The notes beneath the pieces were generated by a model that was not told the origin of the DNA, made no database searches, and worked only from the letters and a program-made list of their open reading frames with translations. A program made the translations under genes and the position numbers. A stretch of 64,000 nt of DNA from Chinchilla lanigera (lineage: Eukaryota > Chordata > Mammalia > Rodentia > Chinchillidae). The DNA lies in the NCBI RefSeq assembly GCF_000276665.1, contig NW_004955483.1:9660680-9724679 (forward strand). Reading direction: 5' to 3'. Shown piece after piece: positions 8,990 to 20,619 of this stretch (the stretch's first letter is position 1; the number at the start of each line of letters is the position of its first letter).

Positions 8990-11900
8990 TCAAAAAAAAA
9001 AAGGAAAGAGAAAATTCAAATCCATGAAATTAAGAATGAAAAGGGTGAAACCACAACAGATCCTACAGAAATCCAAAAAACCATCAATACATACTTTGAG
9101 AACTTGTATTCAAATAAAATAGAAAGTACAGAAGAAATGGGCAGATTCCTAGATACATATGAATTACCAAAGCTCAACCAAGAAGATATAAAAATTCTAA
9201 GTAACCCAGTATCAGTCAATGAAATTGAAAATTTAATTAAAAACCTACCAGCCAAGAAAATCCCAGGTCCTGATGGATTCACTACTGAGTTCTACATGAA
9301 ATTTACAGAAGATCTTATGCCACTACTCCTCAAATTCTTTAATGAAACTGAAGGAGAAGCAATTCTCCCACAGTCTTTCCTGGAAGTAAATATTACCCTG
9401 ATACACAAACCAGAGCAGGATCAAAACAAAACAAAACAAAACTACAGGCCAATCTCCCTAATGAACATAGATGCAAAAATCCTCAATAAAATAATGGATA
9501 GAGTGCAGCAAATCTTCAAGAAGATTATACACCAAGACCAAATATGATTCATCCCTAGGATGTAGGGCTGTTTCAATATATGCAAGTCAATAAATGTAAT
9601 ACACCATATCAACAAAGATAAATTACAATAGATACATAAAAAACATTTGATAAACTCTAACACCCATTCATGATTTTAAAAACCTACAGAAAATTGCAAT
9701 AGATGATCTTTATGTTAATCTGATAAAAGCCATCTTTGACAAACCACCAGTCAGCATAATAGTCAATGGTCAAGAAGTGGAAGATTTCACTCTAAAATCA
9801 GGAACAAGACAAAGATTTCCACTGTCACCATTCCTACTCAACATAGTTCTGGAAACGTTAGTCAGAACAATTGGATGAGAGAAAGAAATGGGAAGAATAA
9901 AGATAGGAAAGGAACAAGTTAAATTATAATTATTTGCAGATGACATTATACTCTACATAGAAGATCCAAAAACTCCCAAAAAGACTCTTAGATTTAATAA
10001 CCAAATTCAATCACCTAGCTGAATACAAAGTCAACACTCAAAAATTAATAGCATTTCTGTGCACAAACAACAAATTCAGTGAGAGAGAAATTAGGTAAAC
10101 TACACCCTTCAAAATGAAATACTTAGGAATCACTCTAACAAGGGAAGTAAAAGATTTATATACTGAAAAAAGAAATCAAAGAGAGTATCAGAAAATGGAA
10201 AGATAGCCTTTGCTCTTGGGTAGGAAGAACCAACATAGTGAACATGGCCATACAGTACACCCAAAATTGTTATGCAGATTTAATGTGATATTGATCAAAA
10301 TTCCAATAGCATACCTCACAAAATTAGAGAAAAGAATCCTAACATTCATTTGGAAGCTGAAGAGAACTTGAATAGCAAAAACAATTATGAGCAAGAAAGG
10401 CAAGGCAAAGGGCATCATAATCCCTGACTGAAATTATACTACAAAGCTACTGTGATAAAAACAGCATGGTACTGGCATAAATACAGACCTAAGGATCAAT
10501 GGAACAGAATAGAACACTCATAATCAACTTCAAGTCCACTCAGCTACCTTGTCCTTGACAAAAGGACCAACAATCTTCCCTCAAAGAAAAATAGCTTCTT
10601 TAATAAATGGTGCTAGGAATATTGGCTTTCCACATGCTGAAGACTGAACCTAGCACATATCTCTCACCATGCACTAAACTAAAATCAAAATGGATCAAAG
10701 ATCTAAAAATATAAAAACAGAAACACTTCATCTGCTGGAAGATAAAATAGGTAAGACTCTTAAATATATAGGTGTAGCTAAAACTTTATGAACAAAATCC
10801 AAGGCACACAGGAAATATCACAAAGAATCAACAAGTGAGATCTTTTCAAATTAAAAAGCCTTTGCAGAGCTAAAGAAACCACCAACAAAGTGAAGAGACA
10901 AACCACAGAATGGTAAGAAATTTTTACCAGTTATTCTCAGACAAAGGATTAATATCTAGAATATATAAAGAACTCAAAACAAAAGTCAGATCCCTCAAAT
11001 TCAAAGACTCAATTCAAAAAATGGGCATCTAAAATGAATAGACATTTCTCAGATGAAGTACAAACAGCAAATAACTATGTGAAAAATGTGCAACATTACT
11101 TGTCATTCAAGAAATGCAAATTAAAACAACACTGAGATTCTATCAATCCAGAATGAATGATTATCATCATGAAATCAACCAATCATAACAAATGCTGGTG
11201 AGGTTGTGAAGAAAAAAGAACCCTTCTCCACTATGAGTGGGAATAGAAATTAGCACAACCAATATGAAAACCAGTACGGTGATTCCTCAAAAAACTAAAG
11301 TTCCATTTGATCCAGCTACTCCCTCCCATCTTGGTATCTTCCCAAAGAGAGTCAAAAGCATCATACCACAAAGATATATATACCCATGTTTATAGCAGTA
11401 CAATTTGTAATAGCTAAATCTTGGAAACAGCCCAGATGACCACCAAAGGATAAAGAAACTATGACTTTTATATACAATGGGGTACTACTCTGCCATAAAG
11501 AAGGATAAGCTTGAGATATTTTAAGGTAAATGGATGTAACTTGAGACGATACTTTTAAATGAAATAAATAAGACACACATGTTTAAATGTCACACTTCTT
11601 TTGAGAATCCAAAAGCATAAATAAGGACCAAAATGGATGATAACTATTGGGAATTAGAAAGAACATGTTCAAATGGGAAAGGGAACAAGAGAGGGGAGGG
11701 GGGAGGGGAAGAGAAAGAAAGGAAAAGGGATTACAAAAAGAACAGACAGAAACAATGGAGACAGATTCTGTAACTGGGGAGGGGGATAAAGGTTGAAGGG
11801 AGGGGAGAAGAATGCAAAAAAGAGGAATCCCCCGTATAAATTCCCTATGATGACTATAGCACTATGTATGGTAAATATGTAGTAGTAAAAAATTATTTTA
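8990..11900 (+). mobile_element. 5'-truncated L1 LINE (ORF2 from before RT through 3'UTR)
   Basis: Continuous L1 homology on the plus strand. It covers the spacer before RT, the RT fingers (9104-9547), the palm with an FADD motif near 9930-9947, the post-RT domain (~10020-10440), the C-terminal region with GGCATTTCTCAGATGAAG-type landmarks near 11040, and the 3' end with TTTATAGCAGTACAATTTGT. It closes with a purine-rich 3'UTR (11690-11900). Many stops and frameshifts make it non-functional. It follows the 8255 fragment without a gap but restarts upstream in ORF2, so it is a separate insertion or a rearranged copy. Confidence 0.93.
9104..9547 (+). pseudogene. L1 ORF2p reverse-transcriptase N-terminal remnant
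   Basis: An open segment of 147 codons containing the RT motifs [22 protein letters not shown] and [17 protein letters not shown], in the order found in the fingers of L1 reverse transcriptase. It ends at a stop (TGA) after HQDQI, where the family continues into the palm. The palm continues in another frame, with the catalytic Asp pair preserved as FADD near 9930-9947. Key upstream parts (endonuclease) are absent. Confidence 0.93.
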
Positions 11901-11940
11901 AAAGGTCAATAGACAAAAAACAATATAAAAAGGGACAGAT

Positions 11941-12106
11941 GGCTGGGCATGGTGGTGCATGCCTGTTACCCTAGCACTCAGGAGGCTGAGGCAGGAGGAT
12001 CATTGCAAGTTTGAGACCAGCTTGGGCTACAAAGTGAGCTCAAAACCAGCCTGAACTACATAATGAGACTCTGTTCTCAAAAAGACAAAAAAAAAATTTA
12101 AAAATA
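11941..12106 (+). mobile_element. B1-like SINE
   Basis: Starts GGCTGGGCATGGTGGTGCAT and carries the B1-type internal duplication (GCTTGGGCTACAAAGTGAG, then GCCTGAACTACATAATGAG) and an A-rich tail. It is flanked by AAAAAGGGACAGA on both sides (11927-11939 and 12107-12119), a 13-bp target-site duplication, so it inserted into the L1 tail sequence. Confidence 0.95.
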
Positions 12107-12112
12107 AAAAAG

Positions 12113-12250
12113 GGACAGAGAGAGGAGGAAGAGAGGAAAAAGAAAGGAGACAGAGAAAGAACTGAAATGCATTCTGAACATGTGGCAGCTCCACACAAGG
12201 AATGTAAACACTATATAGTACAAACATGTACTTACAAAAAGAAAAAAATT
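12113..12250 (+). mobile_element. L1 3'UTR end fragment
   Basis: A purine-rich tract followed by TAGTACAAACATGTACTTAC and an A-rich end. It resembles the 3' ends of L1s at 11900, 13000 and 59970. Confidence 0.65.
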
Positions 12251-12329
12251 AAAAATAAAATAAATAACGGAACTACAGATTAAAGCAACTGATCAAATTT
12301 TAAAAATCTGAAAAACAAGAAATCAAGTA

Positions 12330-13060
12330 ATACTAATTGCTAGCAAGGCTGGGGGGGAGAAAGGAAACTTGTCTTCCTTTTTGATGAAAATGCAAGCTAG
12401 TACCTCTTAAGAAATCCATATGAGCTTCATCAGAAAACTAAAACTGGAGGCTCCATTTGGCACAGTTATTCCTCTCCTAGGTACCTTCCCCCAAAGTTGA
12501 AGACATATTATGGTGATACATGCATACCCATGTTTATAGCAGTACAATAGCTAAATCTTTTGGAAGCAGCCTGTTTGTCCATCCCCAGGTGAACAGATAA
12601 AGAAAATATGGTATTTACACACAGTAGCCCACTACTCCGCCATAAACGTGAGTCATTTGTAGAAAAATGAATGCGCCTTGAAACCATGATGTTAAGAGAA
12701 ATAAATCCAAAAAATCAAAAAAAAAAAAAAAAGAGAAATAAATCAGACACACAAGCTTAAATATCACACGGTTCTCTGATGTAAGAAACCAAAATTAAAA
12801 GTACAAGAAAGATAATAGGAAGTATGGAGCTAGATCTTTCTCAAAGGGAAAGGGGCTCGAGAGTTGGAGAAAGGCAGAGGGAAGGGAGGGAAAGGGTTGC
12901 AAAACAGGAATTAGGGAGTATAATGTACAGGGGCCAACTCTGCTCAAGAAATTTAAACATATACTGCAAATATGTACTAGTAAAAATGTTTAAAATATTC
13001 AGAATAAACTTTAGTTGAAGTTTAAACACTGTAAAATAAAAATAAAAATGTGAGGGATGT
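12330..13060 (+). mobile_element. 5'-truncated L1 3' end
   Basis: Contains the L1 3' landmarks CATACCCATGTTTATAGCAG, TAAAGAAAATATGGTATTT and CAGACACACAAGCTTAAATA. It then runs through a purine-rich 3'UTR and ends in GCAAATATGTACTAGTAAAA with an A-rich tail. A separate poly(A)-only insertion lies inside it. Confidence 0.9.
12708..12730 (+). mobile_element. Orphan poly(A) insertion inside an L1 3' end
   Basis: A 23-bp A-rich segment is flanked by a perfect 14-bp direct repeat AAGAGAAATAAATC (12694-12707 and 12731-12744). The L1 reads continuously if the segment and one repeat copy are removed. This is what target-primed reverse transcription leaves when only the tail of an RNA is copied. It could also be an extremely truncated SINE. 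Confidence 0.8.
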
Positions 13061-13091
13061 TGAGACACTGATGTCTTAGTTTTACTGTTCT

Positions 13092-13256
13092 TCTTTATTT
13101 TATTTTTGGTTGAGTCAGGCTCTTGCTGTGTATTTCAAGCTGGCCTCAAACTCATTATGGAAACTAGGCTGGCCTTCAGCTCACGGCAGTCCTCCTGTCT
13201 CAGCCACCAAGTGCTGGGATGACAGGTGGGCACCATCACACCTGGCTTGTTATTTC
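13092..13256 (-). mobile_element. B1-like SINE, antisense
   Basis: On the plus strand the copy reads as antisense B1: GCTGGCCTCAAACTCATTAT, GTCTCAGCCACCAAGTGCTG, CACCATCACACCTGGC. It is moderately diverged. Confidence 0.9.
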
Positions 13257-13391
13257 TTTAAACAATGCCATTAATATTTTTTTGTGCTTCCTCCAAGAGG
13301 TATTATGTATACAAAGTAATTATTCAGGTATATTTGTTCCTTAAAAATAATATTCAGTTATTACCTGTGTAATTTCAAAATCCTAGCTCTA

Positions 13392-13503
13392 GGGGCTGGG
13401 GGTTTAGCTCAGCAGCACAGCACTTGCCTGGCAAGTGCAAGGTCGTGAGTTTGATTCCTGGTACCGGAAAAAAACAAAAAACAAAAACAAAAGCAAAGCT
13501 AAG
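13392..13503 (+). mobile_element. ID-like tRNA-derived SINE
   Basis: A full-length copy (GGGGCTGGGGGTTTAGCTCA..GAGTTTGATTCCTGGTACC) with an A-rich tail. It has a perfect 17-bp target-site duplication TTCAAAATCCTAGCTCT at 13374-13390 and 13504-13520, the longest TSD seen in the window. Confidence 0.97.
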
Positions 13504-13529
13504 TTCAAAATCCTAGCTCTGTTTAGAAA

Positions 13530-13665
13530 TTCTCTTATTCTCTTTATATGTCCAGCTCACCCTTTTTTGTACATTACTGGGCTGACCTCAACTTCATGAT
13601 TCTCTTCCCTCAGCATAGGAGAGGGGCTGGGACTACAGTCACATACTATGGCATCCAGCTTTAAT
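13530..13665 (-). mobile_element. Diverged B1-like SINE, antisense
   Basis: GGGCTGACCTCAACTTCATG, TTCTCTTCCCTCAGC and GCTGGGACTACAGTCACA are antisense B1 landmarks with many substitutions. This is an older copy. Confidence 0.65.
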
Positions 13666-13910
13666 TTACTTTAAAAATAACTTTAAGAAAACTTTGAATA
13701 ATAATTGTCTTTTTCCAAAGACTTAAAACATTTTACAATCGAATACTTCACTTTGATAGGTTAACATTTGTAAATAGGTTGTATTTTGTATTTTTAATAA
13801 ATACTTTGTTAAATTTTAAACAAAAACCACAGCAAGGATCTTTAGTAACTCTGATGAAATAAATATACTCGTGAACTTAAAATATTGCAAAACTTATTAA
13901 ACATATGCCC

Positions 13911-14066
13911 AGCCATGCATGGTGGCACATGCCTATAATCCCAGTGCTTGAGAGGCTGAGGCAGGAGGATTGCTGAAGGTTCAAGGCCAACCTGGGCTAC
14001 AAAATCAGTTCAAGGCCAGCCTGAACTGAATAGTGAAACTTTGTCTCAAAAAGACAGAAAAAAAAT
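13911..14066 (+). mobile_element. B1-like SINE
   Basis: CCATGCATGGTGGCACATGC, GAGGCTGAGGCAGGAGGATT, then the two-fold AAGGCCAACCTGGGCTACAA / AAGGCCAGCCTGAACTGAA duplication and an A-rich end. Nearly full length. Confidence 0.95.
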
Positions 14067-14780
14067 GTACCCAATATATAACATACTAAACATATGTAGA
14101 AAATGTCCTTCTTTTCTTCCTTTTTTCTTGTTTAGAGTAAATTTTCAAACATATAGAAGGCAGAGAGAATACATTGCCCGTAACTCAGATTCAACATACT
14201 TAAAGATTTTTCTCTCTTTTCTTCATCTTTTTGCTCCCACTCCCTTATATTTATTTGCTAGCATATTTTAAAACAAATCACAGACATCCTAAATATTTTC
14301 CCCCTTCAATATATTCCTCTAAAAATATGGACATTTTCTAAAAACCCCAAAATCATCACCAACAAAGTTCACAATAATTCTTTTGTATCATCCTATTCCA
14401 TAATCATGGTTTCCCAATATTTTAATTTTTTTTTTAACAATAGGTTTGGCTAATTAGGATTTAGGCCTGGTCCCCACATCACATTTGATTGTTGTGCCTC
14501 TTAGTCTCCATCCATCCCTCCTGGTTTGTTTGTTTGTTTTTTTTTCCTACAGAAACTGAGTCAGTTGTCCTATAGGATATTTTGTAATCTAGCTTTGTCT
14601 TCTTGGTGTCATTTAACATGTTCTTCTATCCCTTCATATTTCCTGCAACTGAAAATTATCTCCAGAGTCTTCAGTTAGCTTTTGTTTGTCTGTTTTTTGT
14701 TTTATTTTCAAAGAGTTTTACCTGTGCCTATGTTTTCAAAAGTTTTACCTACTTTACCTTTCATCAGATTAACTGTTTCT
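14067..14780. other. AT-rich sequence, possibly diverged LINE
   Basis: T-rich plus-strand text with no coding content. The right part leads into an antisense L1 at about 14781 and may be a decayed extension of it. Confidence 0.4.
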
Positions 14781-15500
14781 GTTATAATATTTAGGTCTTA
14801 GATCCATTTTGATTTTATTTTTGTGCATGGTGATAGATATGGGTCTAGATTCAATCTTTTGCATGTTATTAACTTTCCTGGCACCATTTGTGAAGAGGCC
14901 ATATTTCATCCTCCTCTGACAAAGATCAGATGACTTAATCTGACTGTAGTTGTTTCTGCATCTCTGTTCTGTTCCGTTGGTCTTTGTGTCTATTTTTGTG
15001 CCAACACCATGTTGTTTTAATCTCTGCAGATTTGTAATATAGTTTAAAATCCAAGACTGTGAAGACTCCTGCTTTGTTTTTGTTGCTTAGGATTACTTTT
15101 GCTATTCTGTGTCTCTTCCCACTTCATATGAATTTTAGGATTGCTTTTTCTAGTCCTGAGGAATACTGCTGGTATTTTTATTGGAAGTGCATTAAATTTA
15201 TACAGCAGTTTAAGAAGTATGGACATTTTGATAATATTGGTTCTGCCTATCCAGGAACAGGAGATATTTTTCCATTTTCTGATGTCCTCATTGAGCTCCT
15301 TTTGCAGAGTACTGTAGTTTTCATTATAGAGGCCTTTCTCTTCTTTTGCTAGGTTACTGCCAAGTATATACTGTTTCTTGAAGCTGTTGTGAATGGTATC
15401 ATTTTCCTAATTTCTTTCTTGGTGGGTTCATTACTGGTGTACAGAAACATTATTTTTGTATGTTGATTTTACATTGCTGAATTTAGTGATTAGTTCTAAT
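14781..15500 (-). mobile_element. L1 LINE fragment, ORF2 region, antisense
   Basis: The minus strand gives the ORF2 region around the SWIGR-like segment; plus-strand landmarks are CTTTCCTGGCACCATTTGTG, CCATATTTCATCCTCC and TATCCAGGAACAGGAGATAT. It spans roughly the same ORF2 stretch as 8255-8975, in the opposite direction, and has stops in every frame. Confidence 0.9.
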
Positions 15501-15704
15501 GTGATTATATTTAAAACAGTCTTTAGAGATGCAAATTGAAGTGTTTTCAGATGAAGTTATATGATGTCTAACACTTGCTTTGAAATAAAAGAGTAATTGG
15601 GAAAATGGGCGAGGATAAAAAGCAAAAAGATCACTAATAACAATGAGGCGATGAGTATATGGAGTTAAAGATCTTACTCTCTGCTTTTGCATATCAGATT
15701 AATC

Positions 15705-16235
15705 AAAAACCTGTGACAAAATACCCAAGATACAGCAAGTGAAAAAGAAAGGTTTACTTTGATTCATGGCTTCAGTCAATGGTCACTTGGCCTTTGTGGC
15801 TGTAGCAGCACAGGACATCATGGAAGGGTGAAGTTGGAAAAGCTGCTCACCTCATGCTAGCCAAAAAGCAAAGAGAGGGGAAGGACCCAGGGCCCCAATA
15901 TTCTTCATCCTAAGTAATCTACTTTCCATCCACTAGGCCTCGCCCCTTTAAGATTTCACCACTTCCAAGTAGTGCCACCGTGGGAAGCAACCCCTCAACA
16001 TCCTGTGAGGGCCTTCTTGGTCCATCACAACAGGGAGAGCATCGACTGGCAAGTGTGCCGCTGCAGTCTCTCTCCTTTTTCTTCTAAAACTACATTAATA
16101 CCACTTGAGGGCCACACTCTCAGGACTTCATCTGATCCTAATCGTCTCCCAAAGACTCCCATCTCCAAATACCATTGATGTATGAATTTGAGGATTGAAT
16201 TCTCCAAGCAAGTTCCAGGGGATAAACCCAACTTT
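15705..16235 (-). mobile_element. MaLR-type LTR (MST/MLT-like), antisense
   Basis: Plus-strand landmarks of an antisense MaLR LTR are CTGTGACAAAATACCCAAGA near the left end, GGTTTACTTTGATTCATGGC, GGACATCATGGAAGGGTGA and CACTTCCAAGTAGTGCC. The family end is near 16000-16235 but is blurred by divergence. This is a solo LTR with no retroviral genes. Confidence 0.7.
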
Positions 16236-16640
16236 TAGCAGTAAGGGAGTCAGGGTATGCCTGATTCTTTCTTCCTACTGACCCATTTACCCAGGAATAT
16301 ATTAGTTTTCTGTCCTCTCTAAAGAGCATCAATGTGTTATTTGCCTTAGTACAATGATGAACCTATGTATTTGAATGAGTTTATGTGTTTCAACAGAAAT
16401 AGTCTACATATTTATATCTATTTTAATTATCATCCTTACTGACACTCAAAGTTGTTCCCTTTTGCTCTGTAAGAGTTCTTGAGCACTTCTGACACAATTT
16501 CAGCATTTTATTTCCAGCTGTTTGGTATGACAAGATGTTCTAGGCTCATCTTGTGCATTTCCAGCCCCATCTCTGGAATTAGCAATTTCTGAGAAGTGCC
16601 CTGGATTCTTTCAGCTGGAAATGGTATTTAGAAACCACAG
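16236..16640. other. Single-copy-looking sequence
   Basis: AT-rich non-coding sequence. No repeat or gene recognised. Confidence 0.5.
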
Positions 16641-16641
16641 T

Positions 16642-16735
16642 CTGGGGGTGGGGGATGTAGCTCAGTAGAAGAACACATGCTTAGCTAGCATGAGACACTG
16701 GGTTTAATTCCTAGCACCCCAAACAAACAAAAATG
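16642..16735 (+). mobile_element. ID-related SINE, diverged
   Basis: GGGGGTGGGGGATGTAGCTC..GGGTTTAATTCCTAGCACCC shows the tRNA-derived layout with a degenerate B box. GAAACCACA on both sides suggests a short target-site duplication. Confidence 0.8.
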
Positions 16736-16739
16736 AAAC

Positions 16740-18000
16740 CACAAATCTAAATTTGATTTTTTTGAGCTACATACAGATAAAATCTTCTTGGGCTTCAATT
16801 AAATATTTCATAGGACAAAGAACAAAAGCACATAACATTTCTTTGGACTTAGTTAATTTGTTCTCTGAATCTGTTTTCTCATTTGTAAAGTGCAGATTAT
16901 AATAATCCTCACTCTTAGGTTCATGAGTTTTAATTAAACAAATAAATACATGTAAAAAAGCATCCAGAATAATGCTTGGGATAACTAAGCACTTAAGAAA
17001 TATTAATGATAATGATAATTTAAAACCTAACATTGGTTTTATATTCATAATTCAATACATGGTGACTTAAATTCAAAATATTATGATTTGACACGTCACA
17101 AATTCTCTTTGATTATCCATCCAGATATCCCAAATTTCCTTGACCTGATTTGAGCATTCACACTATCATATGGTGGGATTCAATTAAGGAAATCAAGGAG
17201 AAAGAGCAACCAACTCCAAAGTTATTTTTTGCTTTTTGGAAGGCCATCTGCTGCCATGACCCATTTCACAACATGCAAATTCATCAGCAGAGTGCAATTT
17301 CCCTTCAATCAGTGGCCCAGTAAATATAATTACTTTGCTAATTTTAAATTCCAACTGGTCAGCTCAGGTTAAAAAAAAATACCCATTCGGCAGTCAAAAT
17401 TCTACAGTTAATTGAGAAAACAGAGAGTCTACATGCCAAGATTTCGACAGAGAAGTGAGAAACAAATTTTTCCCTCTTACATCTGAGGCTGCCAGCGTAA
17501 AACAAATAGGGACAGTAGCAAATCTTTTCCTCTAAGTTTTGCTTGGAGAGTAGCAATTTCATGCTGCAGTAAATAGGGAAGGAGCTTTGCCTTCATAATC
17601 TCGGTCCTTTCAAGACTGGACAGGGCTCTTTAAGGGAAATAAATGAGTCAGTTGACCCTTGAACAACCTTTTTAAAAACTCACATTAAAAATAAATTAAT
17701 TCATAACAACTAAATTTTTCAAAATAATGCATTGATTTCTTAAAGCCGTTAAATAATATAAATGTATTATTGGGCTGGATAACCTACCAATGTGTTTTGA
17801 AGGCCATTCCTAGAACAATTGATGAAACTGGTATATTATCACAGAGTAAAGCATTGTGTCAATATTAACTCTCCTAAATTTGATAACTGCTTTGTTCTTA
17901 GAAAATACATAGTAAATACACACTGCAGAATAAAGGGCATGATGTCTGCAAAGTACCTTTAAAATATTCAGAAATAATTAATGTGTATCTACATTGCATG
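16740..18000. other. Single-copy-looking sequence with possible conserved elements
   Basis: No gene or repeat is recognised. At about 17160-17360 an AT-rich stretch holds the octamer ATGCAAAT, the E-box CATCTG and TAATTA homeodomain-type cores, as in vertebrate conserved non-coding elements. This is motif-level inference only. Confidence 0.4.
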
Positions 18001-18052
18001 GAGAGAGGGAGACAGACAGAGACAGAGATAGAGACAGACAGACATACAGAGA
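18001..18052 (+). repeat. (GACA/GAGA)n simple repeat
   Basis: A short purine-rich microsatellite mixing GAGA, GACA and GATA units. Confidence 0.85.
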
Positions 18053-18104
18053 GTACACACATGCCCATGAGCTCATATGCCATAAAATGTTAAAAATTAA
18101 TGGA

Positions 18105-18205
18105 TTTTGGTAAAGGGAAAAGGATGTTCTTTATATAGTTCTTGATATTCTTCTGTATATTTTAAACTATTCAAAAATAATTTTTTAAAAAATTTTATAA
18201 AATGA
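18105..18205 (+). mobile_element. Old L1 3' end (L1M-type), low confidence
   Basis: TATTCTTCTGTATATTTTAA, then ATTCAAAAATAA and an A/T-rich end, recalls the 3' end of ancient mammalian L1s. Confidence 0.4.
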
Positions 18206-18216
18206 GTTCAAAAGCC

Positions 18217-18300
18217 CAGGCCAAGCTGCAGGTACAACTCTATGGTACGGTACATACTTAGCCTGCATGAGGCCCTGGTTCCATCCCCAACACCAAACAA
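18217..18300 (+). mobile_element. Degenerate ID-related SINE
   Basis: GCAGGTACAACTCTATGGTA..GCCCTGGTTCCATCCCCAAC has the tRNA-like 3' half but a decayed A box. Confidence 0.6.
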
Positions 18301-18544
18301 ATGAACCAAAAACCCAAAGTCAAAAAGATAAGAACATTAAAGGCATCAAAAAGTCTAATTAAATATGACTCTACCAAGAAACGGGTTACTTAAGCATGGA
18401 CATTCAGAGGCAATTATGTGAGCTAAGCACGAGGAACCCATCAGTGCACATGGACATTTACACAGGCCCAGCTACGAGCTGTGTTGCCCTTGGTTCATAT
18501 TCCTTACCTCACTTCTCATGACTCCACTACAATCTTCTTACAAA

Positions 18545-18893
18545 ATTTGCTATGGAAGATGTATCATGTTTCATACCCAAAACCCAAAATTTAAAGGAGG
18601 AAAGATTTAATTTGGCTCATGTTTTCAGAAGATTCAATTCTTGGTCAGTTCTTGGCTCCAACGCAGGAACATTATGGCAGAAAATTGTGGCAGAGAAAAG
18701 CTGCTTAGTTCATGGCAGTGGGAAGCAAAGCCGAGGACCAAAGAGAGGAAGAGCCGAAGGAGGAGATATATTATGCAAGGTTATGCCTCCACAACCCACC
18801 CAGACACACCCAGAAGTGTGCTCCACCAATCCCCTATGTGGCTCCCAAGCCAGTCAAGTTGACGTAATCAAGCTTAACCATCACAGGAGCTAA
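18545..18893 (-). mobile_element. MaLR-type LTR, antisense, diverged
   Basis: AGATTTAATTTGGCTCATG, GGAACATTATGGCAGAAAA and CTTAGTTCATGGCAGTGG follow the antisense MaLR pattern. The right end near CTTAACCATCAC fits the family terminus. Two overlapping short frames here are not genes. Confidence 0.65.
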
Positions 18894-20137
18894 GATATGT
18901 TAAATAACTTGCTCCAAGTTTAACAGCTGCTATGAGGCTAGAACTTGGTACCGGCCCAGATTGGCACACTTCAGAGCTCAGGCGATGTCTATTCATCTGG
19001 AAGAGCAGGACTGGCCAAGAAAATAAGGTCTGAAAATTGTACTAATCTATGGGATTTTGATGATTACCGGTACTTGCCCATAGGTAGCAGTGTTGTTTAA
19101 TAAAAAGTAAATAACCTATATTTAACTCAGCATAAATACCAGAAGCTGCTATACCAAATATTATCATAATTAACAAGTATTGTTTTTTAAAAGGGTATTT
19201 AATCAGTGAGGGGATGGTAAAACTACATGTGAGCTGTCTTTACCTTGTAGAGCATACGTTTCCAAAGAATTTTGATTAGTGGCTCAATATGGGTAAAAGG
19301 AATTCTTTATGTAGCTCAATATCAAAAAAGTAGAACTTTGTATCTCCCAAAAACTCTACCAAATACCAGTTTTGTACTCTGAGTCACTTAATCTTTTTTA
19401 CCAATGTGTCTTTTTCTGGAAATAGAAATAATAATCTTATCACTGGGGACCCCTGCAGTGAGTCTCCAATTTCCTGCAAAGTGCTATGGTGCACAGCAAA
19501 AAGAAAGAGCAAGAGACAAAATGGCAAAGGAACAGGGATCTGGGATGGCCAGTGTTCATGGGGAACGAAAGGCCATGAGGCAGCCAGAACCTCGGTATTT
19601 ATGGGTCATATTTACATGGCTGGATGTGCTAGATAAATGGCTAAGCAGGCAAGGCTTGTAAAAGAAGTAATAAGCATTTTTGCAAAAGGGATGGAACAGC
19701 CAGATTCAGGCTGTGGTTAATGAGTAACCTGCTTTGTAGTCAATTCTAGGAACGAACTTTCTCTGGAGTCACACAGGCATCAGCAGAGATGTTATCTCAC
19801 ATCTTGAATCCCCAGAGTCTCACAGCCTGCCTCTCTGGGCTCAGCTATGGCCATTGGCAAGGAGCAATGGTAGCCCACCATGCCATCTGCTTTCCTCCAT
19901 GAAGATAGGTACACAGCCCCAGCCAGACTCACTATTCAAACCAAAAACCTATTTAGGGAAATACCTCTATATAGCCTGCACTGCTCTCAAGTAAGCATAA
20001 TCACATTTGGGTCTGGGGTAGGGTGATGTAGTGGTCCTCCACACCTATCAGTATCAGAAGGTCCTTATGAGGATTAACTATTTAACATATACAATGCATT
20101 TTCTGTTCTTATTTTGGTTATTGTCTAATTCTCAAAG
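18894..20137. other. Single-copy or unassigned sequence
   Basis: No gene recognised. The interval 19450-19990 is less AT-rich and contains CTCTATATAGCC near its end, so a diverged LTR is possible, but no family can be named. Confidence 0.4.
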
Positions 20138-20212
20138 TGAGACATTCCATATAAATTTGGTATAGACATTCCATATAAATTTTGGAATAGACATTCCATA
20201 TAAATTTGGCAT
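20138..20212 (+). repeat. Three-copy ~25-bp tandem repeat
   Basis: The unit GACATTCCATATAAATTTGG plus TATA (or a variant) occurs three times with unit lengths of about 24-26 bp. It is a small young minisatellite. Confidence 0.9.
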
Positions 20213-20619
20213 GGTATCAATAATGTGGGTACATAATAATTAATTTTTTCTTTTTAATTTATGAAAAAATAAAACATTTTCATAACTGAGTAATAAGAGA
20301 ACAATCATAGTTATTATACTTTGTATCATTATCTTCAAGTAGTTGCTTGGTATAAGACATAAACCAAGAAGATTTTTAAGAAAAAGAAAGAATTAACTTG
20401 CTATCATCCCATTAACAAGCATTTGCTTTATAATTTCTCTATAAGAACAATGCATTAGTGATCCTGTGCATGTGCCTGCTTTCAGGAAGAAAATTTGGTG
20501 CACATATTGGAAATATGTAGCTCAGTGAATTTGTAAAGGGAATATACTCCTACCATCAGCGCTCAGGCCAGAGTAGAGCATTGCCAACTCTCAGAAGGCT
20601 TCATTTTACCACTTCCAGT
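20213..20619. other. AT-rich sequence, nothing recognised
   Basis: No gene, SINE or LTR visible. Confidence 0.5.

Noticed and set aside
20138..20212. CRISPR array
   Set aside because: The three tandem units have no spacers and the genome is clearly eukaryotic.
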